Positions 7,691-17,074 are shown, numbered from the stretch's first letter. The stretch: 64,000 nt of DNA from Flavobacterium resistens (GCF_900182645.1 NZ_FXTA01000002.1:186001-250000); one strand, 5' to 3'. Notes: generated by a model from the letters alone, not told the origin. Numbers and translations are program-made.

Positions 7691-8254
7691 TTATTCTTCT
7701 AATATTCTGTGAATAATCTCAGGAAAATGCTTTTGTTCCAATTCATGAATCTTTTCTGCAACCGTTTCAGGAGTATCTTCTTCAGTTAATGCTACATTTG
7801 CCTGAAAAATGATACCGCCTTCATCATAGTTTTCATTCACATAATGAATAGAGATTCCGGTTTCTTTTTCCTTGTTATTTACTATAGCCCTGTGAATGTG
7901 CATTCCGTACATTCCTTTGCCTCCATAATTAGGCAAAAGTGCTGGATGTATGTTGATTATCTTATTTGGATATTTCTCGATTATGTTTTCCGGAAATTTA
8001 AGTAAAAACCCTGCCAAAATTATTAGATCCGGGTCGATTTCTTGTATTTTTTGTAAGACATTTCGTTCTAAAAGTTCGCTTTTTGAGAAAATTTCGACTG
8101 GAATTTGATAATTTTTGGCTCTTTCAATCACTTTTGCCGAAGCATTATTTGTAAAAACAGAAACAACTTTTGCAATTTCAGTATTCAAAAAATATTTTAT
8201 AATGTTTTCTGCATTAGTTCCTGATCCTGAGGCAAAAACGATAATTTTTTTCAT
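7691..8254 (-). CDS. purN: Phosphoribosylglycinamide formyltransferase
   Basis: PurN transfers a formyl group from 10-formyl-tetrahydrofolate to glycinamide ribonucleotide, the third step of purine synthesis. The 187-residue protein starts with the phosphate-binding FASGSGTNAENI, and has the catalytic NIHPALLP (Asn101, His103) and the later Asp144 in NYDEGG. Length fits the family. It is divergent from acpP and upstream of rnhA on the minus strand. Cytoplasmic; no oddities. Confidence 0.96.
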   Translation of the reverse strand: MKKIIVFASGSGTNAENIIKYFLNTEIAKVVSVFTNNASAKVIERAKNYQIPVEIFSKSELLERNVLQKIQEIDPDLIILAGFLLKFPENIIEKYPNKIINIHPALLPNYGGKGMYGMHIHRAIVNNKEKETGISIHYVNENYDEGGIIFQANVALTEEDTPETVAEKIHELEQKHFPEIIHRILEE

Positions 8255-8391
8255 GATTTCATTAATTTTGAGAATGCAAAAAACGGAATAAAAATCGAAA
8301 ATAAATAGCTTTAAAACGGCTTTCTTGAAATTAATTTTATAAATTAGTGTTACATTTATTAACTAAATCGTGGTTTTAAAATAAAGTTTTT

Positions 8392-8399
8392 TATTTTTG
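8392..8399 (+). promoter_or_regulatory. Candidate -7 box of acpP
   Basis: TATTTTTG fits TAnnTTTG, 31-38 bases before the acpP ATG. No clear TTG is found at the expected -33 position, so only the -7 element is supported. Confidence 0.45.
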
Positions 8400-8429
8400 C
8401 CAACAAATTAAATTCTAAAATTAAAGATT

Positions 8430-8666
8430 ATGTCAGACATTGCATCAAGAGTAAAAGCGATTATCGTAGACAAATTAGGTGTTGACGAAAACGAAGTTGT
8501 AACAGAAGCAAGCTTCACTAATGATTTAGGAGCTGACTCATTAGACACTGTTGAGCTTATTATGGAATTCGAAAAAGAATTTGATATTCAAATTCCAGAC
8601 GATCAAGCAGAAAACATTGCTACTGTAGGTCAAGCTATTTCTTATATCGAGGAAGCTAAAAAATAA
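8430..8666 (+). CDS. acpP: Acyl carrier protein
   Basis: A 78-residue acidic protein that carries growing acyl chains on a phosphopantetheine arm. The attachment residue is Ser37 in [16 protein letters not shown], the universal DSL motif. It heads the block acpP-fabF-rnc, an order that is widely conserved in bacteria. A strong terminator directly follows, so acpP can be made at a much higher level than fabF. Confidence 0.97.
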   Translation: MSDIASRVKAIIVDKLGVDENEVVTEASFTNDLGADSLDTVELIMEFEKEFDIQIPDDQAENIATVGQAISYIEEAKK

Positions 8667-8673
8667 TAATACC

Positions 8674-8722
8674 ACACCCGATTTCTAGATTTATTTTTAG
8701 ACATCGGGTGTTATTATTTTTT
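8674..8722 (+). terminator. Terminator after acpP
   Basis: Arms ACACCCGAT (8674-8682) and ATCGGGTGT (8703-8711), loop of 20 bases, then TATTATTTTTTTT. It lies seven bases after the acpP stop codon. Confidence 0.85.
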
Positions 8723-8778
8723 TTAAAATTTAAATTTCGATTGATTTTCAATCAAAAAGATATATTTATATTGTAATG

Positions 8779-8830
8779 CCCATGGCTCTTAAGTAACATT
8801 ACTGTTAAGAAAGCGTGGGTTTTATTTGTT
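8779..8830 (+). promoter_or_regulatory. Structured leader of fabF, possible attenuator
   Basis: A 41-base hairpin in front of fabF: CCCA pairs with TGGG, GCT with AGC, CTTAA with TTAAG and GTA with TAC around an ACAT loop, about 15 pairs with small bulges, then a GTTTTATTTG run. It ends 33 bases before the fabF ATG. Its T-rich end would allow early termination, but a plain second terminator is also possible. Confidence 0.55.
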
Positions 8831-8851
8831 TAAAGTACAAAATACATATTT

Positions 8852-10105
8852 ATGGCATTAAGGCGAGTTGTTGTAACAGGATTAGGTGCACTTACTCCTA
8901 TCGGGAATAATATCCAGGATTATTGGAATGCACTTGTGAATGGAGTAAGCGGAGCCGCTCCTATCACATACTATGATACAGAGAAGCATAAAACGAAATT
9001 TGCCTGCGAAGTAAAAAACTTCAATATTGAAGATTACATGGATCGCAAGGAATCTCGTAGACTAGATAAATTTGCTCAATACGCAATTGCTGCCAGTGAT
9101 GAAGCTATCAAAGATGCTGGAATTACTAATGATAATATAAACAAACAAAGAGTTGGTGTTATCTGGGGAGCAGGTATTGGAGGTTTAGAGACTTTTCAAG
9201 AAGAAGTAATGTATTATGCGAAAGGCGATGGAACTCCAAAGTTCAATCCGTTTTTTATTCCAAAAATGATCGCTGATATTGCTCCTGCACATATTTCTAT
9301 GCGTAATGGTTATATGGGACCAAACTATACAACAGTTTCTGCATGCGCATCTTCTGCAAATGCATTAATTGATGCTTTCAATTACATTCGTTTAGGAATG
9401 TGCGACGTTATTGTATCAGGCGGATCTGAAGCTGCGGTTACAATTGCTGGTATGGGAGGTTTTAGTTCAATGCACGCTTTATCAACAAGAAATGAAAGTC
9501 CAGAGACAGCTTCTAGACCTTTTGATGCAACCAGAGATGGTTTCGTTTTAGGAGAAGGAGCAGGAGCTTTAGTTCTTGAAGATTACGAACATGCAAAAGC
9601 TAGAGGTGCAAAAATTTACTGCGAAATTGGCGGTGGTGGAATGTCATCTGATGCTTACCATTTAACTGCACCACATCCGGAAGGAATTGGGGTTATTGCC
9701 GTAATGGAAAACACTTTGAGAGATGCTGGAATGAAACCTGAAGATGTTGATCATATCAATACTCATGGTACTTCTACACCACTTGGAGATGTTGCTGAAT
9801 TAAAAGCAATTAGTGCTGTTTTTGGTAGTCATGCTAAAAATATCAATATCAATTCAACAAAATCAATGACAGGGCATTTACTTGGTGCGGCTGGAGCTAT
9901 TGAGGCAATTGCTTCTATTTTGGCTATGCAGCACGGAATTGTTCCTCCAACGATTAATCATAGTGTTGTGGATGAAAAAATTGATCCATCGTTAAATCTT
10001 ACCTTAAACAAACCTCAAAAAAGAGAGGTTAATGTTGCAATGAGTAATACTTTTGGTTTTGGTGGACACAATGCTTGTGTATTGTTTAAAAAATTGGTTG
10101 ACTAA
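8852..10105 (+). CDS. fabF: Beta-ketoacyl-ACP synthase II
   Basis: FabF elongates fatty acids by condensing acyl chains with malonyl-ACP. The 417-residue thiolase-fold protein has the catalytic triad Cys165 (TVSACASSANAL), His305 (NTHGTSTPLGD) and His342 (SMTGHLLGAAGA), plus the GFGGHN loop near the C-terminus. Length fits FabF. The next gene rnc starts nine bases after the stop, so the two are co-transcribed. A stable hairpin in the leader may separate its expression from acpP. Confidence 0.97.
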   Translation: MALRRVVVTGLGALTPIGNNIQDYWNALVNGVSGAAPITYYDTEKHKTKFACEVKNFNIEDYMDRKESRRLDKFAQYAIAASDEAIKDAGITNDNINKQRVGVIWGAGIGGLETFQEEVMYYAKGDGTPKFNPFFIPKMIADIAPAHISMRNGYMGPNYTTVSACASSANALIDAFNYIRLGMCDVIVSGGSEAAVTIAGMGGFSSMHALSTRNESPETASRPFDATRDGFVLGEGAGALVLEDYEHAKARGAKIYCEIGGGGMSSDAYHLTAPHPEGIGVIAVMENTLRDAGMKPEDVDHINTHGTSTPLGDVAELKAISAVFGSHAKNININSTKSMTGHLLGAAGAIEAIASILAMQHGIVPPTINHSVVDEKIDPSLNLTLNKPQKREVNVAMSNTFGFGGHNACVLFKKLVD

Positions 10106-10114
10106 TTTTCGTAT

Positions 10115-10855
10115 ATGAATATTATCAAAAAAATATTTTCTAAATCCCGTTCTCTAGAAGACGGGATTTTTTTTGACACTATTCAGAAAATTCTTGGTTT
10201 TCCGCCAGTAAATGTAGAATTTTACAGGAAAGCCTTTACACATAGATCATCAAATAAGTTAGATGAAAATGGACAACCAATCAATTATGAAAGGTTGGAA
10301 TTTTTAGGCGATGCGATGTTAAGTGCTGTAATTGCTGCACATTTGTTTAATAAAGCACCAAACGGAGACGAAGGTTATTTGACTAAAATGCGATCAAAAA
10401 TTGTAAGCCGTGAACATTTAAACGAACTAGGTAAAGATTTAAATTTGGTTCGCTTTGTGGAGAGCAAAGTGCCAATTCAGCATTTTGGCGAAAACATACA
10501 TGGCAATATTTTTGAATCTTTAGTTGGAGCAATTTATTTGGATAAAGGCTATCCTTTCTGTGAGCGTTTTATTCAAAAGAGAGTAATTACGCCTTATGTT
10601 GATATCGCCCGACTTGAAGGAAAAGTTATCAGTTATAAAAGTTTGGTTATCGAATGGTGTCAGAAAGAAAAGAGAATCTTTCATTATGACATTTTTGAGG
10701 ATAACGGTATCGACGGTCAGCGCTTATTTGGCGTAAAATTGAGCATAGACAATAAAGTAATCGCAAGAGCGCGAGCAACTTCAAAAAAGAAGGCAGAAGA
10801 AAAAGCATCACAAAGAGCTTATTTTGCATTTCAGGAGAAAATAGACAAGAAATAG
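10115..10855 (+). CDS. rnc: Ribonuclease III
   Basis: RNase III cuts double-stranded RNA, including rRNA precursors. The 246-residue protein has the N-terminal nuclease domain with the signature ERLEFLGDAML (catalytic Glu62 and Asp66) and NIFESLVGAIYLD (Glu134), and a C-terminal double-stranded-RNA-binding domain (about 170-240) ending in ARATSKKKAEEKASQRA. It lies nine bases behind fabF, as in many bacteria. Confidence 0.96.
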   Translation: MNIIKKIFSKSRSLEDGIFFDTIQKILGFPPVNVEFYRKAFTHRSSNKLDENGQPINYERLEFLGDAMLSAVIAAHLFNKAPNGDEGYLTKMRSKIVSREHLNELGKDLNLVRFVESKVPIQHFGENIHGNIFESLVGAIYLDKGYPFCERFIQKRVITPYVDIARLEGKVISYKSLVIEWCQKEKRIFHYDIFEDNGIDGQRLFGVKLSIDNKVIARARATSKKKAEEKASQRAYFAFQEKIDKK

Positions 10856-10980
10856 CTACAAAAATGCTGTAACTATCTTAAAGCTATAACGTTTTCGTTT
10901 ATAAATTAACAAAAACAACCACGTCATAACTATTGATGCTCCGTTAGAAATAGTATATTTACAACTTGATTTTTCATGAC

Positions 10981-11469
10981 ATGGCTATTCATAGATTGGA
11001 TTTAGACGAATTTGACGAAATTGATTATTATTTAATGGCAATTCATACTTCATTAGAAGATTATAGACTGGCCTATTTTATCAATAAGATCCTTCCGATA
11101 AACTTAAGTAAGAGCAAAAACGAGATCCATGCTCAGACTAAAGAAGGAGAGGCAAATTTTTCTAGATTTTATTATTATGATTCCGAAAAAGCAGTTTCAT
11201 GGAATTTAATTCAGAATAAAAATGAAATCATTTCAGTGAGTACAAATGATTTCCAGAATTTGTTTTCTAATGAAACAAGTGAGGTTTCAACAACAATTCA
11301 TTTACTTCCTGAATTCAAAAAAGTAGATTTTTTCCTGAAAATAGAGAATAGCGAGGAAGCTCTAAATTTTTCAGAAATTCAACAACAATTAAATACCATA
11401 GAGAGTGTTGCGGCTATTTATGCCGTCGATACAAATAAAATAAAATCAAAAAACAATCTAATTTTTTAA
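10981..11469 (+). CDS. IPExxxVDY family protein
   Basis: A 162-residue soluble protein of unknown function found next to pyruvate kinase in many Bacteroidota. It takes its name from a motif that here reads LPEFKKVDF near residue 109. I start it at the ATG at 10981 (MAIHRLDLDEFDEID); an upstream TTG at 10966 would add five residues but is less likely. Only five bases separate its stop from pyk, so the two are surely co-transcribed. Its late region LNTIESVAAIYAVDTNKIKSK is plain. Confidence 0.85.
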   Translation: MAIHRLDLDEFDEIDYYLMAIHTSLEDYRLAYFINKILPINLSKSKNEIHAQTKEGEANFSRFYYYDSEKAVSWNLIQNKNEIISVSTNDFQNLFSNETSEVSTTIHLLPEFKKVDFFLKIENSEEALNFSEIQQQLNTIESVAAIYAVDTNKIKSKNNLIF

Positions 11470-11474
11470 AAAAA

Positions 11475-12908
11475 ATGTTAACAAACAAGAAAACCAAAAT
11501 TGTTGCTACACTTGGTCCCGCATGTAGTACAAGAGAGATTATCAAGGATATGATCGAGGCAGGGGTTAATGTGTTTAGAATCAATTTTTCGCATGCAGAT
11601 TACGAAGGAGTAAAAGAAAAAATCGATATCATTAGAGGTCTAAATGAAGAGTTTGGTTACACTACGGCAATTTTAGGAGATTTGCAAGGACCAAAACTTA
11701 GAGTTGGTGTAATGGAAGAAGGAACTGTTGTACATGATGGTGATGAAATTACTTTCACAACAGCAGAAGATATTATCGGAAATGCAAAAAAAGCATTTAT
11801 GAAATATCAAAATTTTCCAAATGATGTAAATGTTGGAGAGCGTATTTTGCTTGATGATGGTAAACTTATTTTTGAAATTGTTTCTACAGATAAAAAGACA
11901 GAAGTTGTTGCTAAAGTTATTCAAGGTGGAGAGTTAAAATCTAAAAAAGGAGTTAATCTTCCAAACACTAAAATATCTTTACCAGCTTTAACAGAAAAAG
12001 ATATTGCAGATGCGATTTTTGCAATTGAGCAAAAAGTAGATTGGATCGCACTTTCATTTGTGAAAACTCCTCGCGATTTACAAGATTTACAAGAACTTAT
12101 CGCTAAGCATTCAGAAGTTAAAATTCCAATTATTGCTAAAATTGAAATGCCAGAAGCTCTAGAGAACATGGATAAAATTGTAGCATATTGTGATGGATTA
12201 ATGGTGGCTCGTGGAGATCTAGGTGTTGAGCTTCCTGCTCACGAAGTTCCATTGGTACAAAAAGATTTGATCCGTAGAGCTAAAACGGCTAGAATTCCTG
12301 TTATCGTTGCTACCCAAATGATGGAAACAATGATTACAAGTTTAACTCCAACAAGAGCTGAAGTAAACGACGTTGCAAATTCAGTAATGGATGGTGCAGA
12401 TGCGGTAATGTTATCTGGAGAAACTGCAACAGGAAACTATCCTGTACAAGTAATTCAAAGAATGGCACAAATATGTGAAGCTGTGGAAGATTCTCCACTT
12501 ATTCAAGTCCCTCAAAATACTCCACAAATCAAAACAAAACGTTTTGTTACTAAAACAGTTTGTCACCAAGCGGCTTTATTAGCTAATGAAATCAGTGCAA
12601 AAGCAATTTGTACGTTAACAAACAGCGGTTATACTGCTTTCCAGATTTCAGCTTGGAGACCATCTTCTGCTCATATTTTAGTGTTTACTTCAAACAGAAG
12701 AATTTTAACACAATTGAATTTATTATGGGGAGTTAAATCTTTCTTCTATGATAATGAGGAAAGTACAGATGATACTGTAACAGATGTAAATAAAATTGCA
12801 GTTGAAAAAGGATATGCGACTAAAGGTGACTATTTAATTAACCTAGCAGCTATGCCTATTAAAGATAAAGGAATGGTGAATACCATGAGAGTTTCTGAAA
12901 TAGAATAG
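11475..12908 (+). CDS. pyk: Pyruvate kinase
   Basis: Last step of glycolysis, making pyruvate and ATP from phosphoenolpyruvate and ADP. The 477-residue protein opens with TKIVATLGPACS, and carries the active-site motif IPIIAKIEMPEALENMDKI with its catalytic Lys, the metal-binding DGLMVARGDLGVE, the MDGADAVMLSGETATGNYP segment and a C-terminal allosteric domain. Length is typical. It ends the fabF-rnc-IPExxxVDY-pyk run and is closed by a strong terminator. Confidence 0.97.
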   Translation: MLTNKKTKIVATLGPACSTREIIKDMIEAGVNVFRINFSHADYEGVKEKIDIIRGLNEEFGYTTAILGDLQGPKLRVGVMEEGTVVHDGDEITFTTAEDIIGNAKKAFMKYQNFPNDVNVGERILLDDGKLIFEIVSTDKKTEVVAKVIQGGELKSKKGVNLPNTKISLPALTEKDIADAIFAIEQKVDWIALSFVKTPRDLQDLQELIAKHSEVKIPIIAKIEMPEALENMDKIVAYCDGLMVARGDLGVELPAHEVPLVQKDLIRRAKTARIPVIVATQMMETMITSLTPTRAEVNDVANSVMDGADAVMLSGETATGNYPVQVIQRMAQICEAVEDSPLIQVPQNTPQIKTKRFVTKTVCHQAALLANEISAKAICTLTNSGYTAFQISAWRPSSAHILVFTSNRRILTQLNLLWGVKSFFYDNEESTDDTVTDVNKIAVEKGYATKGDYLINLAAMPIKDKGMVNTMRVSEIE

Positions 12909-12930
12909 TTTTCTTTTTAAAGATATACTA

Positions 12931-12960
12931 AAAGCCATTCGAAAGAATGGCTTTTTTTTG
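12931..12960 (+). terminator. Terminator after pyk
   Basis: Arms AAAGCCATTC and GAATGGCTTT around a GAAA tetraloop, then eight T. Confidence 0.93.
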
Positions 12961-13359
12961 TCCTTTTATGAAAACTTAATTCTAGTCATAGAATTGAAAC
13001 AAAAATTTCTTCTTTAAGAGTAATAATTTAAGATAGTCAAAATCGCCTTTTTTGTTTAATAAATTTTACAAAATGCTTTAACAATTTGTCCTAAAGTTCC
13101 TTTTTTAACGTTTCATTTTATAAAATGAAACCATGTCATGGCTCAAAAATACTGTAGTCAGGTTTTTTATTAGCTAATTTTGAGTTCTTTAAAAAAAAAT
13201 TAAGAAAATTCTTGATTTCATTTTTATCAGTTTTTACTGTCAATAAAATTTTGAAACAGCAATTTTTCAGAATGATTTTATTTAAAGAAAAAGCCCTGAA
13301 ATTTTTGCTTTGATAAGCACATCTCTTTATAACGCTAATTATTAACAAATTTTATTACC
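12961..13359. other. 400-bp gap with a 22-nt perfect palindrome before the sulfatase cluster
   Basis: The gap has no credible gene; one minus-strand frame of 70 codons (13136-13348) has no family features. At 13110-13131 there is a perfect 22-nt palindrome, GTTTCATTTT followed by its own complement, centred on TA. With no T-run after it on either side it looks more like an operator or cruciform than a terminator. It lies about 230 bp upstream of the sulfatase start. Confidence 0.7.
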
Positions 13360-15039
13360 ATGAAACAAATTAAGTTTTACTGCAGATTTAATAATGCGAT
13401 GATACTATTTGCATTAATATGTTCAAGCCTGTCACTTTCGGCCCAAAACAAAAAGCCTAACATCCTTGTGCTTTGGGGCGATGATATTGGAACTACTAAT
13501 ATTAGTGCTTATAGTGATGGACTTATGGGATATACAACACCCAATATTGATCGTTTGGCTAATGAAGGATTACGCTTTCTTCATTATTATGGAGAACAGA
13601 GCTGTACTGCAGGACGTGCCGCTTTTTTAACTGGACAGCATGGTCTAAGAACTGGACTTACAAAAGTAGGTTATCCAGGAGCGCCAATGGGAATGAGTCA
13701 GTTAGATCCTTCTATTGGAGGAATTATGAAAAGCCTTGGTTATGCCACGGGTCAGTTTGGTAAAAACCACGTTGGAGACCGCAATGAAAATTTGCCAACA
13801 GTGAATGGTTTTGATGAATTCTTTGGAAATCTGTATCACTTAAATGCAGAAGAAGAACCGGAATTACCTGATTATCCAAAAGATCCGGAATACTTGAAAA
13901 AATTTGGACCAAGAGGAGTTCTAAAATGTACAGCAACAAATGTTGATGATGCAACAACCGATCCTCGCTTCGGAAGAGTTGGAAAACAAAAAATAGAAGA
14001 TACTGGAGCACTTACTAAAAAAAGAATGGAAACGATAGATGATGAAACATCTGCGGCAGCTATCGATTATATCAAAAGACAAAATGCCGCAGGAAAGCCA
14101 TTTTTCTGCTGGTTTAATGCTACACGTATGCACCTTCGTACACACGTGAGAGCAGAACATCGAGGAAGATATACACATGGAGATAGTGAGTATGTTGATG
14201 GGATGATCGAACATGACGAAACAATTGGAAGTATTTTAAAGGCACTTGATGATTTAGGAATTGCTGACAATACAATTGTTATCTATTCAACAGATAATGG
14301 CCCTCACATGAATACTTGGCCTGATGGGGCAATGACACCATTCCGTTCAGAAAAAAACACCAACTGGGAAGGGGCTTTCCGTGTACCTTGCATTGTACGC
14401 TGGCCAGGACATATTAAACCAGGAACTGTAACTACTGAATTAATGAGTCATAACGACTGGATTCCTACGCTTGCTTCTATTGCAGGAGAGCCAGATATCG
14501 TTAATAAACTTTTAAAAGGCTATAACGCAAATGGAAAAACATACAAAGTGCATTTAGATGGTTTTGATCAAAGCAAGTTTTTAGAAGGCAAAACACCAAA
14601 AAGTGCCAGAGATAAATTCTTTTATACCGATGATGATGGTCTTTTAGTAGGTTTAAGAGAAGGGGATTACAAATATGTTTTTGCAGAACAGCGTTTGGCT
14701 GGTACATTAGGAGTTTGGGCAGAACCATTTACCAAACTTCGTTTACAAAAAATATTCAATTTATATCAAGATCCTTTTGAAAGAGCCGATTTTACTTCAA
14801 ATACATACTGGGATTGGGTTATGAACCACGTTCAGATGGTCTATGGTGCAATATATGATGTTGGTGTATTTGCCCAAACATTTAAAGAATATCCACCAAG
14901 ATCAATTCCGCCAAGTTTCTCTGCTTATACTATTATGGAAGAAGCGATGAAAGATATTAAGGCAAAACAATATATAGAAAAAAATGTAATGCCTAAGTTA
15001 AAAGAAGACACAGAAGATACTTCAAAAAAGAAAAAATAA
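13360..15039 (+). CDS. Exported sulfatase (arylsulfatase family)
   Basis: A type I sulfatase of 559 residues that removes sulfate esters in the periplasm or outside. A signal peptide ends about residue 28 (SLSLSAQN). Metal-binding Asp41-Asp42 lie in LWGDDIGTTN; the formylglycine site is SCTAGRAAFLTG with Cys82, a C-x-A-x-R form rather than the common C-x-P-x-R. GKNHVGD (Lys135, His137), RMHLRTH (His258) and STDNGPH (Asp312, Asn313) complete the active site. The Cys must be converted to formylglycine by an enzyme not encoded in this window. It leads a 9.6-kb same-strand cluster of envelope genes; a terminator follows it. The substrate is unknown. Confidence 0.92.
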   Translation: MKQIKFYCRFNNAMILFALICSSLSLSAQNKKPNILVLWGDDIGTTNISAYSDGLMGYTTPNIDRLANEGLRFLHYYGEQSCTAGRAAFLTGQHGLRTGLTKVGYPGAPMGMSQLDPSIGGIMKSLGYATGQFGKNHVGDRNENLPTVNGFDEFFGNLYHLNAEEEPELPDYPKDPEYLKKFGPRGVLKCTATNVDDATTDPRFGRVGKQKIEDTGALTKKRMETIDDETSAAAIDYIKRQNAAGKPFFCWFNATRMHLRTHVRAEHRGRYTHGDSEYVDGMIEHDETIGSILKALDDLGIADNTIVIYSTDNGPHMNTWPDGAMTPFRSEKNTNWEGAFRVPCIVRWPGHIKPGTVTTELMSHNDWIPTLASIAGEPDIVNKLLKGYNANGKTYKVHLDGFDQSKFLEGKTPKSARDKFFYTDDDGLLVGLREGDYKYVFAEQRLAGTLGVWAEPFTKLRLQKIFNLYQDPFERADFTSNTYWDWVMNHVQMVYGAIYDVGVFAQTFKEYPPRSIPPSFSAYTIMEEAMKDIKAKQYIEKNVMPKLKEDTEDTSKKKK

Positions 15040-15053
15040 ATTCTAGATAATTA

Positions 15054-15086
15054 AAAGAAACAGGACGTAAGAAGTCCTGTTTCTTT
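15054..15086 (+). terminator. Terminator between sulfatase and HAD lipoprotein gene
   Basis: Perfect arms AAAGAAACAGGAC and GTCCTGTTTCTTT, 13 pairs, loop GTAAGAA. The T-run is weak because the right arm itself supplies the T. Confidence 0.75.
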
Positions 15087-15104
15087 CACTTAATACTATT
15101 TGTT

Positions 15105-16121
15105 ATGCAGAAAAAATTAGTACTAATAACCATGCTTCTTTTTTTATTTATTTCTTGTAAAAAATCAGAAAAAAGCACGGTTGTTAATTCAAAAGACAGT
15201 ACAGCTACAGCAGTTACAAACGGCGATCCTTTGCCAAGCTGGAATGACGGAACTTTAAAAAAAGATATTATTGCTTACGTTGAAAAAGTAACAAAAGAAG
15301 GAAGTCCAGATTTTATTCCGTTAGAAAATAGAATCGCAACCTTTGATAATGACGGAACTTTATGGGCTGAAAAACCTTATGTTCAGGAATTATTTGCTTT
15401 TTACAGAGTTAAAAAAATGGTAGAAGCTAATCCGGCTTTAGCTCAAAAACAACCATTTAAAGCAGTTGTCGAAAAAGACAAAACCTATTTTGAAAAAGGA
15501 GGTGATAAAGCACTTATAGAACTTGTTGCTGCAACGCATACCGGAATGACCGAAGATGAGTTCGAAGCCTCAGTAGCCGATTTTTATAAAGACGCAAAAT
15601 ATCCTGGAAAAAATGTTCCTGTAAAACAAATTCGTTATCAGCCACAATTAGAGTTATTAGATTATCTCCGTGCCAACGGATTTAAAACTTTTATTGTAAC
15701 CGGCGGTACAGTTGAAGTTGTAAGAGGAATTTCTCAAGAGTTTTACGGAATTCCGAAAGATCAGGTTGTTGGTACTTCTTTTAAATATGTATTCGATGAT
15801 GCGGCAAACAGTGTAAAAAGACAACCTGCTTTAGACCATTTTAATGATAAAGAAGGAAAACCTGTTGGAATACAATTACACATTGGTCAACGACCAGTTT
15901 TTGCCTGTGGAAACGAAGGTGGAGCTGGAGACCTTGCCATGTTACGGTATTCTTCAGGAAGTAAATATCCATCTTTTCAATTGATTGTAAACCACAATGA
16001 TTCGATTAGAGAATACAATTATCAGGAAAAAGATAATCTTTCGCTAAACACCGCAGCAAAATACAAATATCATGTTGTGAGTATTAAAGACGATTGGAAA
16101 AAGGTTTTCGCAGATAAATAA
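15105..16121 (+). CDS. HAD-family phosphohydrolase lipoprotein
   Basis: A 338-residue lipoprotein: hydrophobic signal and lipobox ending at Cys18 (LFISCKK). The HAD phosphatase core has motif I FDNDGT with Asp81 and Asp83, motif II FIVTGGT, and motif IV ACGNEGGAGDLAM. A helical cap sits between motifs I and II. It is probably a periplasmic phosphatase. It follows the sulfatase gene, so a combined removal of sulfate and phosphate from exported or imported material is conceivable but is inference only. Confidence 0.87.
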   Translation: MQKKLVLITMLLFLFISCKKSEKSTVVNSKDSTATAVTNGDPLPSWNDGTLKKDIIAYVEKVTKEGSPDFIPLENRIATFDNDGTLWAEKPYVQELFAFYRVKKMVEANPALAQKQPFKAVVEKDKTYFEKGGDKALIELVAATHTGMTEDEFEASVADFYKDAKYPGKNVPVKQIRYQPQLELLDYLRANGFKTFIVTGGTVEVVRGISQEFYGIPKDQVVGTSFKYVFDDAANSVKRQPALDHFNDKEGKPVGIQLHIGQRPVFACGNEGGAGDLAMLRYSSGSKYPSFQLIVNHNDSIREYNYQEKDNLSLNTAAKYKYHVVSIKDDWKKVFADK

Positions 16122-16175
16122 TATATGGGTTCCATCAGAAGTCGAAAATTGTTATAAATCTTAAAAAGAATTATT

Positions 16176-17000
16176 ATGAACCAATTTAGAATATATGCCA
16201 CTGCAAAATTTTTGTTCAGTATGTTTTTAATTCTTTTAAATTTTTCAGCATTCGCGCAAGAAGAAAAAGCAGGAGCAAGCGCTCAGGAACTCGCCGATAA
16301 AATGGCAAATCCGGTTGCAAGTTTAATTAGTGTCCCGCTACAAAATAATCTTACTTATGGAATTGGTCCTTATAATGGATCAAAATATCAGATCAATATA
16401 CAGCCCGTTGTTCCTTTTAAATTAAGTGAAAATTTAAATTTAATTACTCGTTATATTCTTCCCGTTGTAGATCAGCAGGATGTTACTGGAGAAAACACAC
16501 ATGAGTTTGGTTTAAGTGATGCAACAGTAACAGCCTTTTTTGCTCCTAAAACTAAAGGAATTATTTTAGGAGTTGGTCCAGCTTTTTTAGTGCCAACTGC
16601 CACAGAAAAATTTTTAGGGACAGAAAAATTCGGAATTGGACCAAGCGTTTTAGTAATGCATCAAGGAAAAGGACTTTCTATAGGTTTTTTAGCCAATCAA
16701 ATTTGGTCTGTTGCAGGAAACGCTGACAGAGCAGATTTTAATCAATTTTACACACAATTATTTCTGACACATAGTTATAAAAGTGGTGCAAGTTTGGGTA
16801 TCACTTCAGAAATTACGCAAAACTGGCAAGGAAATACAACTCTTATTACCGTTAGTCCAAATGTTGGAGCAATTACAAAATTAGGAGGTCAGACTATGCA
16901 ATTTGCTGTTATGCCTTTAATTCCAGTTGTCGGTCATTCAAGCATAAGACCAGATTGGGGATTAAGAGCCGTTGTTGCATTTATATTTCCAGGTAAATAA
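16176..17000 (+). CDS. Outer-membrane beta-barrel protein, 'transporter' (phenol MetA / neuromedin-U-like)
   Basis: A 274-residue exported protein with signal peptide (cleavage near FSAFAQEE). The mature part has alternating beta-strand patterns: LTYGIGPYNGSKYQINIQPV, GLSDATVTAFF and a C-terminal strand ending GLRAVVAFIFPGK, typical of the Phenol_MetA_deg or neuromedin-U-type barrels annotated as transporters. The transported substance is unknown. It is the first of two such barrels in this cluster. Confidence 0.75.
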   Translation: MNQFRIYATAKFLFSMFLILLNFSAFAQEEKAGASAQELADKMANPVASLISVPLQNNLTYGIGPYNGSKYQINIQPVVPFKLSENLNLITRYILPVVDQQDVTGENTHEFGLSDATVTAFFAPKTKGIILGVGPAFLVPTATEKFLGTEKFGIGPSVLVMHQGKGLSIGFLANQIWSVAGNADRADFNQFYTQLFLTHSYKSGASLGITSEITQNWQGNTTLITVSPNVGAITKLGGQTMQFAVMPLIPVVGHSSIRPDWGLRAVVAFIFPGK

Positions 17001-17074
17001 TATTTCTAAGTTTCTTTCAACAAGCTGAAACTTCAAAAGAAAAAATCAGAATTGAGTTTAGATAAATCATTCTC

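Noticed and set aside
13136..13348. 70-residue minus-strand frame upstream of the sulfatase
   Set aside because: AT-driven open frame, no motif, overlaps the expected promoter region.
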